Assembly: GCA_032718475.1 (NCBI GenBank)
Contig: JAUCBJ010008731.1
Span: 1-24,451, forward strand
Source of the DNA: Nemertoderma westbladi
Taxonomy: Eukaryota > Xenacoelomorpha > Nemertodermatida > Nemertodermatidae
DNA length: 24,451 nucleotides
Direction of reading: 5' to 3'
The notes under the pieces are model-generated. The model ran no database searches. It was not told where the DNA came from and saw nothing but the letters and a program-made list of their open reading frames with translations. Of the stretch, positions 1 to 8,589 are shown in pieces. The position numbers and the translations under genes were made by a program. The stretch's first letter is position 1. The number at the start of each line of letters is the position of its first letter.

Positions 1-561
1 GAAGAGAATAATAGAAGAGTCGTTGCTAGGAGCAACCGGAGAGCGAGGACGGATAGCGAGCCGTCGATAGTAGAGATGGAGTTAGGGAGTCAGTGGGGTC
101 GAACTTCGGGAGATTGCCGTCGCCCCGGAGAAACGCACCGCACGCCAGGAGAGGGGTACAGAGTCCTACCGATACGAGAGACGAGAACAGAAGAGGGGAT
201 CGAAGAGAAACTTCCCGACGGGATATAGCTGCCGATCGAGAGTACGGTAGTCGCGGGGAGATTCGAGATCCGAGAAGATTAAACTTCAGTTCGGAAGGGC
301 ACATGCAGACTGCAGGACATACTGTAGGCCTTACTGCACATACTATTATAGGCCATGCTGGGAGAGATAGTGTAGGCGATAGGGTAGCGCGTATGACGGG
401 ATTAAACCCGGAAGTCGCGGAGTACATACCGGTAGCTAGGCGGTAGGTAGGTAGGTAGGTAGGTAGGCCGGTAGGTATCGGCCTATCTCGGCACAGCAGC
501 ATGACTATAATATCCAGGGACATAACATATATCCAGGGGAGGGGAGAGTTATTGCAGATAG
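1..561 (+). other. 5' leader of the retroelement
   Basis: This purine-rich stretch precedes the gag start codon. It contains a GGTA tetranucleotide run at about 442-468. Open frames on both strands (for example 93-446) show no recognisable domain and look incidental. No primer-binding site complementary to a tRNA 3' end is recognised, so the PBS probably lies left of the window. Confidence 0.5.
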
Positions 562-2838
562 ATGTATGGGCCCCAATATATTAACATCAACCCCAGTACC
601 ATTCCAAACATACCGGTGGGGGGGGGGGGGGGACAGGGTGACATTCCCCCATTACAATATCAACAATATACTCGAACAGCAATGAGAACATCGAACCCCC
701 TGGACGAGAACAGGTCGTGCGACACGGAAATATGGAGGGGGCCGTTACCCCCAATGATATATCCGACGCTACAGATAAAGTCAACAGACAGGACGGGCGG
801 ACCGCACCCAACAGGAGAGTCTGTACAGCATCCCTCGAACCCATTGGAAGCACAGGCGATGGGAATGGCGACATTAATCGATGCATTAAAGACCAGGATC
901 GAGTTACCACCAGTCGAGCCATTTAAATTCGACGGAAGTAGGCCGGAAGAATACCTGCAATTTCGGCGCATGTACAGCAACGAGATATTAAGTAAGAACT
1001 TGACGCAGGCGGAGTGCCTAAAATATCTACAGGTGTATACAGGAGGCCCAGCATACGACATCGTGAGGCAGTACCAGGGCATCGAGGGCGGCTTCACGAC
1101 AGCATGGCGGGCGCTAGACAGGGAATACGGACACCCAGCCAAGATCATCCGGCAAACCCTGAGAGGTATAACATCGGGTGGCCTACAGGACAACCCCGTT
1201 AGCATAAAGACCTTTGCGAACAAGGTCGAGAAGGCGTTAATCGTGTTAAAGACGCTAGACGCGCCATACGAACTCAACGCATCTAATAACATCACCACGA
1301 TAGCGCAGGCACTGCCGATCTGGCTGCGGAGCAAGTGGAGGAAGATCGCCTTCTCCACTCGGGAGAAGAAAGGTGCGGAGCCAGGGCTAGAGGAAATGTC
1401 AAACTTCCTCAACTACGAAGCCGAGTTGATCACAGACCCAGTCTATAGTGAGGATAGTTTGGGGAAGGCGCCAAAGACCGAATACAACAGGCCTAAACCC
1501 GAACACAATCCTGCAGATCCATTCCCGAGAGTAAGACAGTCGCTACCACACGCGGCCACACAGGGGGCTACAAGCCCACAGTTAGCTGGGAGTAGGGCCA
1601 CACCGTGGCAGGGACAGAAAGAAAATAACACCACAAATAAACACAATCCCAACATACCCAGTAGGCCGAGTCTAGATAACCAAAACACTAAATCGGTAGA
1701 TATAAACCTACGCGCGATACGTGAAGGACTATACAGGGAACGCTATAATCCAGGATTCGAATGTCAATTACATCGGGACGGAACCCATAAGACCATGAGT
1801 TGTAAGCACTGGCAAGCGTTGCCCAAACAAGATCGTGTAGCCTACACAGACGCAAACGGACTATGTCATCGATGTGTGGTAGAAGGACACAGATCCGGAG
1901 AGTGTAGAGAAACAGCAGTTAGAGAGTCCGAGACTGGAGGCCAAACAATGGCTACAAGCACGACAGTGGCAAGAAAGAAGAGAAAAGTACTACTCGGGGT
2001 AGTACCAGTGAAGATATCAGGAGAGGGCGGTCGATCAGTAACGACATTAATGCTGGTCGACAGCGGAGCAGCCTTCACGCTGGTGGAGAACTGGGTGGCC
2101 GAAGAGATAGGGCTAAAGACGAGGCCGAATAGAATGGCGGTAACTACCGTCTCAAGTAAGGATGAGGTCCTGGAGATGAGGACGGGGCGGTGCAGGATAT
2201 CAGCGATTGCACCGGGATGCGACTATGGGGCGACGATCGACCCCATCCAGGTGATAGAATCGATAAATATCAACGCCAGGCGACCAACCAACATCGAGGT
2301 CGAACAATATAGATTCCTGGACGGTATCGATTTCTCAATACCAAAGGTGGACGTTAGGAAGGTGTCCATTATAGTAGGAATGGACTGCCCGACGGCCCAC
2401 GAGAGAATGAAGACGGTCTTCGGCGAAGACAGACAGCGGGATCCGACGGCGATCCTCACGCCGTTCGGATGGACGCTTAGCGGCCCAGTTAAAACCAAGA
2501 TTCCATCCAGAGTGACGGAGACATCAGGGTGCATGTTACCAGGCACCGTAGACGTTGAGGACGAAGAGGAGAAACAGGAGACAGTAGATAAACCAGACGG
2601 GGAAGTAACAGTAAGAGAGTGGGCGGAGGAGAATGGATTTGACGTGGAAGACTTAGAGGCAATGGGATGGAACAAGGGTCCCAGCAAGTATCGGTATGGG
2701 GATGGAGAGGAGCGGACGGCGAGATGTCCGGAGGACTGTCCGGAGGAGTGTCCGGTGGAGTGTCAGGAGGACAATAGTCTGGAGGAGTGTCCGGAGGAGG
2801 TCCAGAGGAGTGTCCGGAAGAGACGCCGGTCCGGTTGA
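562..2838 (+). CDS. Gag-protease polyprotein of BEL/Pao-type retroelement (DUF1759 / CCHC / DUF1758)
   Basis: A 758-residue open frame. The start is fixed by an in-frame TAG directly before the ATG. Residues ~115-290 resemble DUF1759, the BEL/Pao Gag capsid-like region (LPPVEPFKFDGS motif, then a conserved YLQF/KYLQ pattern). A cysteine/histidine segment begins at C401 and a CCHC zinc knuckle (CX2CX4HX4C) lies at C435, C438, H443, C448. A retropepsin-like DUF1758 follows, with the aspartic protease motif LVDSGAAFTLV (catalytic D500) and downstream VGMDCPTAH and TPFGWTLSGP signatures. A basic RKKRKV patch lies at ~471-476. The last ~50 residues are Cys/Glu/Pro-rich from a tandem repeat. In the family, Gag forms the particle and the protease cleaves the polyprotein; the usual continuation into reverse transcriptase is absent here. 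The frame has no internal stop despite a 15-G tract near its start. Confidence 0.85.
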   Translation: MYGPQYININPSTIPNIPVGGGGGQGDIPPLQYQQYTRTAMRTSNPLDENRSCDTEIWRGPLPPMIYPTLQIKSTDRTGGPHPTGESVQHPSNPLEAQAMGMATLIDALKTRIELPPVEPFKFDGSRPEEYLQFRRMYSNEILSKNLTQAECLKYLQVYTGGPAYDIVRQYQGIEGGFTTAWRALDREYGHPAKIIRQTLRGITSGGLQDNPVSIKTFANKVEKALIVLKTLDAPYELNASNNITTIAQALPIWLRSKWRKIAFSTREKKGAEPGLEEMSNFLNYEAELITDPVYSEDSLGKAPKTEYNRPKPEHNPADPFPRVRQSLPHAATQGATSPQLAGSRATPWQGQKENNTTNKHNPNIPSRPSLDNQNTKSVDINLRAIREGLYRERYNPGFECQLHRDGTHKTMSCKHWQALPKQDRVAYTDANGLCHRCVVEGHRSGECRETAVRESETGGQTMATSTTVARKKRKVLLGVVPVKISGEGGRSVTTLMLVDSGAAFTLVENWVAEEIGLKTRPNRMAVTTVSSKDEVLEMRTGRCRISAIAPGCDYGATIDPIQVIESININARRPTNIEVEQYRFLDGIDFSIPKVDVRKVSIIVGMDCPTAHERMKTVFGEDRQRDPTAILTPFGWTLSGPVKTKIPSRVTETSGCMLPGTVDVEDEEEKQETVDKPDGEVTVREWAEENGFDVEDLEAMGWNKGPSKYRYGDGEERTARCPEDCPEECPVECQEDNSLEECPEEVQRSVRKRRRSG
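618..632 (+). repeat. Poly-G tract (15 G) inside gag
   Basis: Fifteen consecutive G residues encode a glycine run near Gag residues 20-24. A one-base length change here would shift the whole gag-protease frame. Confidence 0.9.
2725..2815 (+). repeat. Short tandem repeat coding for Cys-Pro-Glu-Glu units
   Basis: Degenerate repeats of the 12-mer gtccggaggagt occur at the 3' end of the gag-protease frame. They encode successive CPEEC-like units and stop just before a basic RKRRRS terminus. Confidence 0.8.
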
Positions 2839-2901
2839 GAGGCATACCGACAAGGGGGAGGTCGAGTAAGGAAGACAGGATGGAAAGGGATAGGACTACT
2901 A

Positions 2902-3162
2902 TTGTACGTTCTGTTTTGTCTGTTCTTTCACTTTCTTTTCATTCTGCCGCCGGGAGACAACAAGGTGGGAGGTGGCATTTTGATGCCAAGAGACGAGGAA
3001 GTTAAGAAGGCGGCGGAGAGACCCGATTTTAGGGTGGCGGAAGAGGGAGAACCAATTCCTGGTCAGTTGGAATTGGCGAAGAAAGTGTGGCGAAGAGTAA
3101 GAGGACGTATAGGAGGGCAGTGGGAGAGTGCCTACTGGAAGAAGGGGCACCTTAGAGTTTAG
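2902..3162 (+). other. Small open frame after gag-protease, unrecognised
   Basis: An 86-codon open frame starts with a hydrophobic N-terminal stretch (residues 2-16, YVLFCLFFHFLFILPP-like) followed by a charged segment ending in a Trp- and Lys-containing tail. It lies 63 bases after the gag-protease stop. I recognise no family. A hydrophobic leader in the env position is suggestive, but the length and composition are also compatible with chance. It may be a remnant of a deleted downstream reading frame. Confidence 0.25.
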
Positions 3163-3420
3163 TCGTCCAATGTTTTGGACTGAGGGGGGTGGGAATGAGG
3201 GCGAAACGCCCTTCCCACGCACAAATAATTATTTAAATAATAAAAATAATTAAATAATAAATAAGTAGAAGTTAGATAGTAAGTAGAAATATTTAGAAGT
3301 ATGAAAGTTAGTAGATAGTAGAAGATAGTAAGTAGTAGTTAGAAGATAATAGAAAGTTAGGTTAGAAGGCGGCGGGTATAGGGAGTGTGGCATATTGACA
3401 TGCCACGAGTAGTAGAGTGG

Positions 3421-3608
3421 GGTTGTAGGCACCGGAAGCGCCACGTAGATGGAGGTAGTAGTAGAGGGGTTATGGGCACTGCGAGCGCCACATAGACGGA
3501 AGTAGTAGTAGAGTGGTTGTGGGCACCGTAAGCGCCACGTAGATGGAGGTAGTGAGCAGAGTGGTTGTGGGCACCGTAAGCGCCACGTAGAAAGTAGTAA
3601 GCAGAGTA
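3421..3608 (+). repeat. Tandem repeat, about 47-bp unit, four copies
   Basis: Copies start near 3421, 3468, 3515 and 3563. Each begins GGTTGTGGGCACCGTAAGCG or a close variant and contains GCGCCACGTAGA. The spacing is 47-48 bp. The array lies where pol would be expected in a full-length element. Confidence 0.85.
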
Positions 3609-4180
3609 GACTTAGTTAGAGGGTTTTAGTTAGAGCTAGTAGAGTTAGAGTTAGTAGAGAGTTAGAGGTTCTAGTTTAGAGCTAGTTAGAGTTAGTAGAG
3701 AGTTAGAGAGTTTTAGTTAGAGCTAGTAGAGTTAGAGAGTTCTAGTTAGAGCTAGTAGAGTTAGAGAGTTCTAGTTAGAGCTAGTAGAGTTAGAGGTGGT
3801 AGCAGAGTTAGAGGTAGCAGTAGAGTTAGGAGTTAGTAGAGTTAGAGTTAGTAGAGGTAGAGAGTTAGTAGAGAGTTAGTAGAGAGTTAGTTAGAGCTAA
3901 TAGAGTTAGAGTAATAAGTAGTAAGAGAGTTAGATAGTAGGTAGGTAGTAAGCTAGAGAGTTAGAAGATAGTAAGTAGTTAGTAAGTTAGATTTAGATAA
4001 GATAGATAGCATGATAGCACAAGCACAGGAGCACAGAGATAGTGAGAGGAGCTGTTGGCGAGAGAGAAGTTAGAGTGCGATTCAGGAGTGGGGAGAGAGT
4101 AAGTGTGGGGAGAGAGTAAGAGCTAGAGTGGAGTAAGAGTGGAGTTAGAGGAGAGTTAGAGTGAAAGTTTAGAGCAGAGT
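3600..4180 (+). repeat. Low-complexity purine-rich tract (GTTAGAG/TAGTAGAG family)
   Basis: Irregular reiterations of GTTAGAG, TAGTAGAG and AGAGTTCTAGTT fill nearly 600 bp. No open frame is supported. Confidence 0.8.
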
Positions 4181-4391
4181 GAGAGCTTTTAAAATTGTGT
4201 GAGAGTCCACAATTGGCTCGACACGAGACGTCATATGTCTTGGTGCAAGATAGGAAGTTGCACCAAGACTGGGTAGCGTTATCATACCCATAGGGAGCGG
4301 CCTGGAAAGCCGACTCCAAGAAAATAACTCCACCCCACACCCGATAGTAGATCGAGTTTCCAGCGGAATTGAAGCGCACTTTGTGGTTGAT

Positions 4392-4428
4392 GCTATCTTC
4401 TCACCGGGAAGATAGCATGGGGGGGGAG
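4392..4428 (+). promoter_or_regulatory. Hairpin plus polypurine tract before the 3' LTR
   Basis: A perfect 9-bp stem (GCTATCTTC at 4392-4400, GAAGATAGC at 4408-4416) with a 7-nt loop lies directly before a G-rich polypurine run (4419-4428) that abuts TGT at 4429. A polypurine tract at this position primes plus-strand DNA synthesis in LTR elements. The role of the hairpin is unknown. Confidence 0.6.
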
Positions 4429-4868
4429 TGTGAGCGGATTCAATTCTGCCTCACCAAACCCCCATAAAGCGGGAAAGAGCGCCTTTAAGCAATATTGGGG
4501 AGTACGAGGTTGATTAACAACCAACCTCGTATCACCCCCAATAAACCGGGGACGACAAACCCCAGAGGGCCTCACACAATGGGGGTCAGAGGTTAAGCCT
4601 CCAGGGAGAAGGAAAGTAACAGCAGTGGGGGGGGGAAACACCCCCGCAGAGCAGAAGGCGAGAAGTGGGAAATCAGCCAATGGGGGGACAGGAGAGGCAT
4701 CAGCCAAGTAATAGGGCCAACCCAGTATATTACCGGTTGGTGTTTCTCATATTGTTAGTTTACTCAGTAGTCACTCAGTCATGCTAGTACGGTGACATTT
4801 TAAGACCATCACCGCCGTCACCAAGTAAATCCATATCACTTTACCGGTCAACTGTGTTACCTGCTATC
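4429..4868 (+). repeat. Putative 3' LTR
   Basis: The segment begins TGT right after the polypurine tract and contains a canonical AATAAA at 4540-4545, as expected at the U3-R border. A perfect 9-bp inverted repeat (4504-4512 with 4522-4530) could form a hairpin. The right end is placed near a CA at 4868 but could be 4849. No second LTR copy is in the window for comparison, so this is positional inference. Confidence 0.5.
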
Positions 4869-4998
4869 AGTTTTTACTATATATATTACCTATCAACATT
4901 AAGAACATTGGAAGAATAACAAACTCCTTTTTTCCATCATACGGTGCGGCTGATGCGTACATAAACCCAAACTGGTCGGGATCCTCCAATCCCGTCAC

Positions 4999-6167
4999 TA
5001 GAAGGGAATGGAGGGCCTGTAGGAAACCATCATTTGGGCATTGTTTCAGACGCTTAATAAGAGGGTTTATATACAAGGTGAAAAGTCTACAACTACCGGG
5101 GGCCCCTTGCAAAACTCCAAAAATAAATTTCAGGACAGATGAACCCAAAATACTGACGGTCGAACTGTATAACGCCTGAAGTGCGCGCAGCATAGCGCCG
5201 CCGCAACCTATAACCATGAGTAGTTGGAATAGTTTCGGACGAGACACCCGGTCATAGGCAGTAGCGAAATCAACAAATATGATATACAGCTTTAGCTTCT
5301 TCTTAAGGGCATAGTTGATGAGAAGGTTCAGCATCAGAATATGCTCTTCACATCTGCGCTTCGGCTGCGCTCCGGCCTGCTTGATGTCTGGTAAACCCCA
5401 CTGGGAAAAGCGTCTGGAAAGTATCCAATCATACAGCTTCGCGATACAGTTCAGTATGGAAATGCCACGATAGTTAGAACAGATTAACCTCGATCCGCGT
5501 TTAAACACCGTCACGAGCCGAGATTGGCACCAGGAAGCCGGGAATGAGGGACCAAAGAAAACGGAGTTAAATAATGTTACAATAAATAAAATCCAGTTTT
5601 GCGGGAGAAATGTCAAGATGCCGGGAGAAATACCATCGGGACCAGCGGCCTTATTAGGTTTGAAAGAGTCTATATACCTGCGGTAACTTCCTCTATGGTT
5701 ATTGGCGAATCTAGGACTGGGATAAATGGACATTCACTAGTCGATATGTCTCCTGGACCGGTGGTCTGGCTGTCATTACACAACAGCTTTCCAAAATGCG
5801 TGGCGAACTCCTGCTCCGACGGGGAGTTGTCGCTTGCCGACATGGATGAACTGGGTTCGAGGCCGCACTTCCAGTTGATTCTCTCCCAGATAGATCGCTC
5901 GCTACGACTGGCGGCCAGCTCGTTCCAGACTTGGTTGGGGTCAAAGGTACCTGTACCTACACTACACTGGGAAATGACATTCCGAGCAGGCTTAGCCGAC
6001 CTCGCTGCGTCGTAAATTGCATTCGCAAAAGCCTCGGCTGTCGTAATGTAGTCGTTGTTAGTGAGATCCCAGCCGATAAGAGTGTCGTGAGAACGGAGGG
6101 ACAATCGAAAAGTCGTTTGTATAACCTCTACGCATTTAATTACACGGATGCGATTGGTTTGGCTCAA
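4999..6167 (-). pseudogene. LINE ORF2 linker and reverse transcriptase, frameshifted and truncated
   Basis: The linker (6167 to about 5670) and the reverse transcriptase (about 5680 to 4999) lie in different frames, so there is a frameshift near 5670-5680. RT motifs seen in order: NKAAGPDGISPG, CSNYRGISILN, FVDFATAYDRV (motif A with its catalytic Asp retained), and GVLQGAPGSC (motif B, altered from the usual RQG-PLSP). The similarity ends at LHSLL, just where the xxDD catalytic box should begin. What follows to 4867 does not look like RT. The copy is dead. Confidence 0.75.
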
Positions 6168-6890
6168 TCACATTGGAACTATCCAAAATCTCGGAACGAG
6201 CCAACAGTTGTACAGCGGACGGTACGTTATCGGGTTTCAGATACATAAAAATTGCATCATGATCCGATGGTAACCACATGTCAATCACCCCAAATTCTGT
6301 TACTCTATTGATAATATCATAGCTCACAACCGCACGATCGAGTTCCGAAATATAATTACCTTTCTTCCGATACGTCAATGCACCACCAAATATTACGTCA
6401 CCAAATGAACCATAACTAAGGTTTACAACTTTACAATCAACCAGTAATTGAATAAAACGTCTGCCATGTTCATTAATTCATAAATCGTCATGGGTTCTGT
6501 AACTAATACCTGGGGAATGGCTGGTACACGTGAGTAGCGACCCAATCCATGCATTAAAATCCCCCAAAAGTACAACTGAGTGGTTGCTACTCATGTCAAA
6601 TATATGGGACTGTATTTCGGCCCAAATTATCGGGTCGTATTATCGAGTATCAGATGGTGCAATATAAACACAAGCAAAATCAATATTAGGGAAATCAATT
6701 AAGCTAACCCATAAAATGTCATGTACATCAGTTCTTATGGATTTTACTTTACAGCCATTCCTTATTAACACTATGGCTATGGCTGTCACAGCTGGGGTTA
6801 TGTACCACATTAAAACGCGGTACGCTAAAAATATAACGTGCTTTAGTTTCTTGTAAAAATATTAAATCGTAAACAGTAAAAATCTTAAAA
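6136..6890 (-). pseudogene. LINE ORF2 endonuclease domain, frameshifted
   Basis: Recognisable endonuclease/exonuclease/phosphatase boxes appear in order on the minus strand: DLIFLQET near 6845-6870, an AIVLIRNG-like strand near 6770, VYIAPSDTR near 6650, LLGDFNAWIG around 6550-6564, and a C-terminal LPSDHDAIF with the SDH box at 6259-6267. They fall in different frames with stops between them, and the expected N-terminal Asn box is missing. The domain normally nicks target DNA to prime reverse transcription; this copy cannot encode it as one protein. Confidence 0.7.
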
Positions 6891-6916
6891 ACCAGTGGGT
6901 AGAGATATCGGCACAG

Positions 6917-7903
6917 TTAAAAAATTGGCGCAAACTGGTCAATGATGTCCGTGTCCCGGTAAACCATGAGTTCCTTCGGATCGAATTTGATGACGTGACC
7001 AACATTCACCGGATTCTTCCGTTCAACAGCAGCAACCTTCCTTAGTCTACCGAGCTCCCTGTTGATGGCTGGGTGGACATCCGGTTTCAGGTAAATGTTC
7101 TTGAAAGGCTCTGGGGCGTCCTTCAACATCCGTGTGGCTGAGAGGAAACTACTACGGATGGGTGCCGTGGCTTTCAGCGATATTAGAAGTGGGCGACTCT
7201 GCGGCGTGGTCACATCGTTGTTGTCCCCATCTACAATTAGCTCCGGCTCTCTAACCTTTCCGAGACGGCGAACTGTGAAACTGTCGGCGTCCACCTGGAC
7301 GTCGAGAAGTTCGAATACAACCGAGCACTTCTTAGCGTTGTTTACTTCGCCTTCAAACTCGCCTTCTGGGAGGCTGGTACAAACGATGCTTTTACTGCGA
7401 AGCTCTGTGTCAATGGATTCTGCGAACGCCATATGGTTATCAATGGTTGCCCGCAGATCTGTGTTCTCGTGCGATAGTTCCGCTATCCGCTCCTCTAACA
7501 CAGCCACGCTCTGGTTGACAGTGTCGGAAATAATTGAACGCAAGTTGTCGACCGACAAACTCGTTATGGGCGTATTGCCGGAGGGCGGCGGAAAAGCAGT
7601 GGCAGTTACCGGTACATTTCCATTACTAACAATCCGCGTACCGAGAGTTGTCGCGTTCGCCCCGGTCACACGGTTATTTCCAGTTGCTTGGTGTGAGTTG
7701 ACGAATGCGGGCGGCGTACGTGCTGGTGCCACATCCGGGCCTGCGGCGGGAAAGCATTGGTTCGAGGTCGGACTAACCGCGGTGGTCCTTGGAGACTGAC
7801 GATTCTGCAGGTTGGCCCTGTTAGGATCTGCAAAACAAGCGTCGCAAACGAATCCCCGTTTTAAACGTACCTGGAAACGGTTACAGACGACGCAATAACC
7901 CAT
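6917..7903 (-). CDS. LINE ORF1 protein
   Basis: A 328-residue open frame on the minus strand. The N-terminus has a paired CxxC motif (C4, C7, C20, C23) that would suit a zinc-ribbon or PHD-like finger. A Pro/Thr/Ala-rich linker follows to ~110, then a heptad-like coiled-coil region (~115-170, around VLEERIAELSHENTDL), then a C-terminal domain (~170-328) with a SIVCTSLPEG strand and VRRLGK motif resembling the RNA-binding fold of LINE ORF1 proteins. In the family, ORF1p forms oligomers and binds element RNA. The open frame is intact although ORF2 is broken. The plus-strand open frame over the same span is a shadow. Confidence 0.7.
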   Translation of the reverse strand: MGYCVVCNRFQVRLKRGFVCDACFADPNRANLQNRQSPRTTAVSPTSNQCFPAAGPDVAPARTPPAFVNSHQATGNNRVTGANATTLGTRIVSNGNVPVTATAFPPPSGNTPITSLSVDNLRSIISDTVNQSVAVLEERIAELSHENTDLRATIDNHMAFAESIDTELRSKSIVCTSLPEGEFEGEVNNAKKCSVVFELLDVQVDADSFTVRRLGKVREPELIVDGDNNDVTTPQSRPLLISLKATAPIRSSFLSATRMLKDAPEPFKNIYLKPDVHPAINRELGRLRKVAAVERKNPVNVGHVIKFDPKELMVYRDTDIIDQFAPIF

Positions 7904-8400
7904 TATTAGGCCTATGCCCTACTGCCCTATGCACTTTGCAGCTTAGCACAGCACAAATACATTTAGCCAGACTTACAGAAGAGTGCAGTTAGGTACCAGT
8001 ACCGGTAGTCACATATATAACGTTGTTTGTATATGTATTTTGCGCACAGCTGCACAATGCACCCCCTAGCCATTTCAGACACAAGTTGCACAGAGCACCT
8101 CCACAGTTAGCCATTTCAGAATCGATTGGTATTTAATTCTCTTGCCGGTAGTTGGAATGGAACAGCAGTTTTTCGGTGTTTTTCCGACACCTCCCTTCTA
8201 GTAGCTTAATTTGTAATACCCTGTCTGCCTGTGGTGTCGCACTGGTAGTCTCTGGTCTCTGCTATGTTACAGCAGGTTCATACAAAGTACTGAAGTAGCC
8301 AAGAACAGTTGTAGCAGTAGCAGTACTTACGTCAGTTAGTTGGCGACAGATAGACAAACTTGATTACAAAATTGACTATTATAAAATTAATAAATTAATA
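7904..8400. other. Non-coding, possible LINE 5' flank
   Basis: No supported open frame. The first part may be 5' untranslated sequence of the minus-strand LINE, but no boundary or TSD was found. Confidence 0.4.
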
Positions 8401-8419
8401 CCCGCCAAATCGTCAAATC

Positions 8420-8585
8420 ACGTGGAACATTGTCACTACGATTTAAATTATATTTTATGTTCAATGTCCATCTCTGAACATTGTCACAACGATTTAATTT
8501 GTAGTGACAACGTTCAATGTGGCCGAACGTTCTCAACTACAAATTAATTCGCAGTGACAACGTTCAGCCATGAACATTGAACCTA
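8420..8585. repeat. Two-by-two inverted repeat cluster
   Basis: Two plus-oriented copies of GAACATTGTCACNACGATTTA (near 8427 and 8476) face two reversed copies (near 8498-8520 and 8543-8567), giving an extended imperfect palindrome. It could be a fold-back relic of a small DNA transposon; no TSD was identified. Confidence 0.6.
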
Positions 8586-8589
8586 AAAT

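Larger units (their letters stand above)
1..4868 (+). mobile_element. BEL/Pao-like LTR retroelement, 5' end outside window, polymerase absent
   Basis: The segment holds, in order, an untranslated leader, a gag-protease frame of BEL/Pao type, a block of tandem and low-complexity repeats, a polypurine tract and a putative 3' LTR with a poly(A) signal. No reverse transcriptase, RNase H or integrase motifs are seen between the end of the gag-protease frame (2838) and the polypurine tract (4419), where an autonomous BEL element would carry several kilobases of pol. The 5' LTR and primer-binding site are not in the window. I infer a non-autonomous or internally deleted copy. The right boundary near 4868 is approximate because the left target-site duplication cannot be seen. 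Confidence 0.7.
4869..7903 (-). mobile_element. Decayed non-LTR retrotransposon (LINE), truncated at its 3' side
   Basis: Read on the minus strand, the element contains an ORF1 (7903-6917), an apurinic-type endonuclease in broken frames (about 6890-6136), and a linker plus reverse transcriptase (6167-4999). The homology stops at about 4999, before the catalytic xxDD box. The short remaining stretch to the LTR element is unrelated. ORF1 with a CxxC zinc motif and coiled coil, together with GDFNA and SDH endonuclease boxes, is compatible with a CR1/L2-type LINE, but I do not assign the clade firmly. Confidence 0.75.

Noticed and set aside
660-2845. Minus-strand and alternative plus-strand frames over gag
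   Set aside because: Shadows of the gag-protease frame without recognisable domains.
7095-7799. 234-codon plus-strand frame
   Set aside because: Antisense to LINE ORF1, with low-complexity Ser-rich content and no domain.
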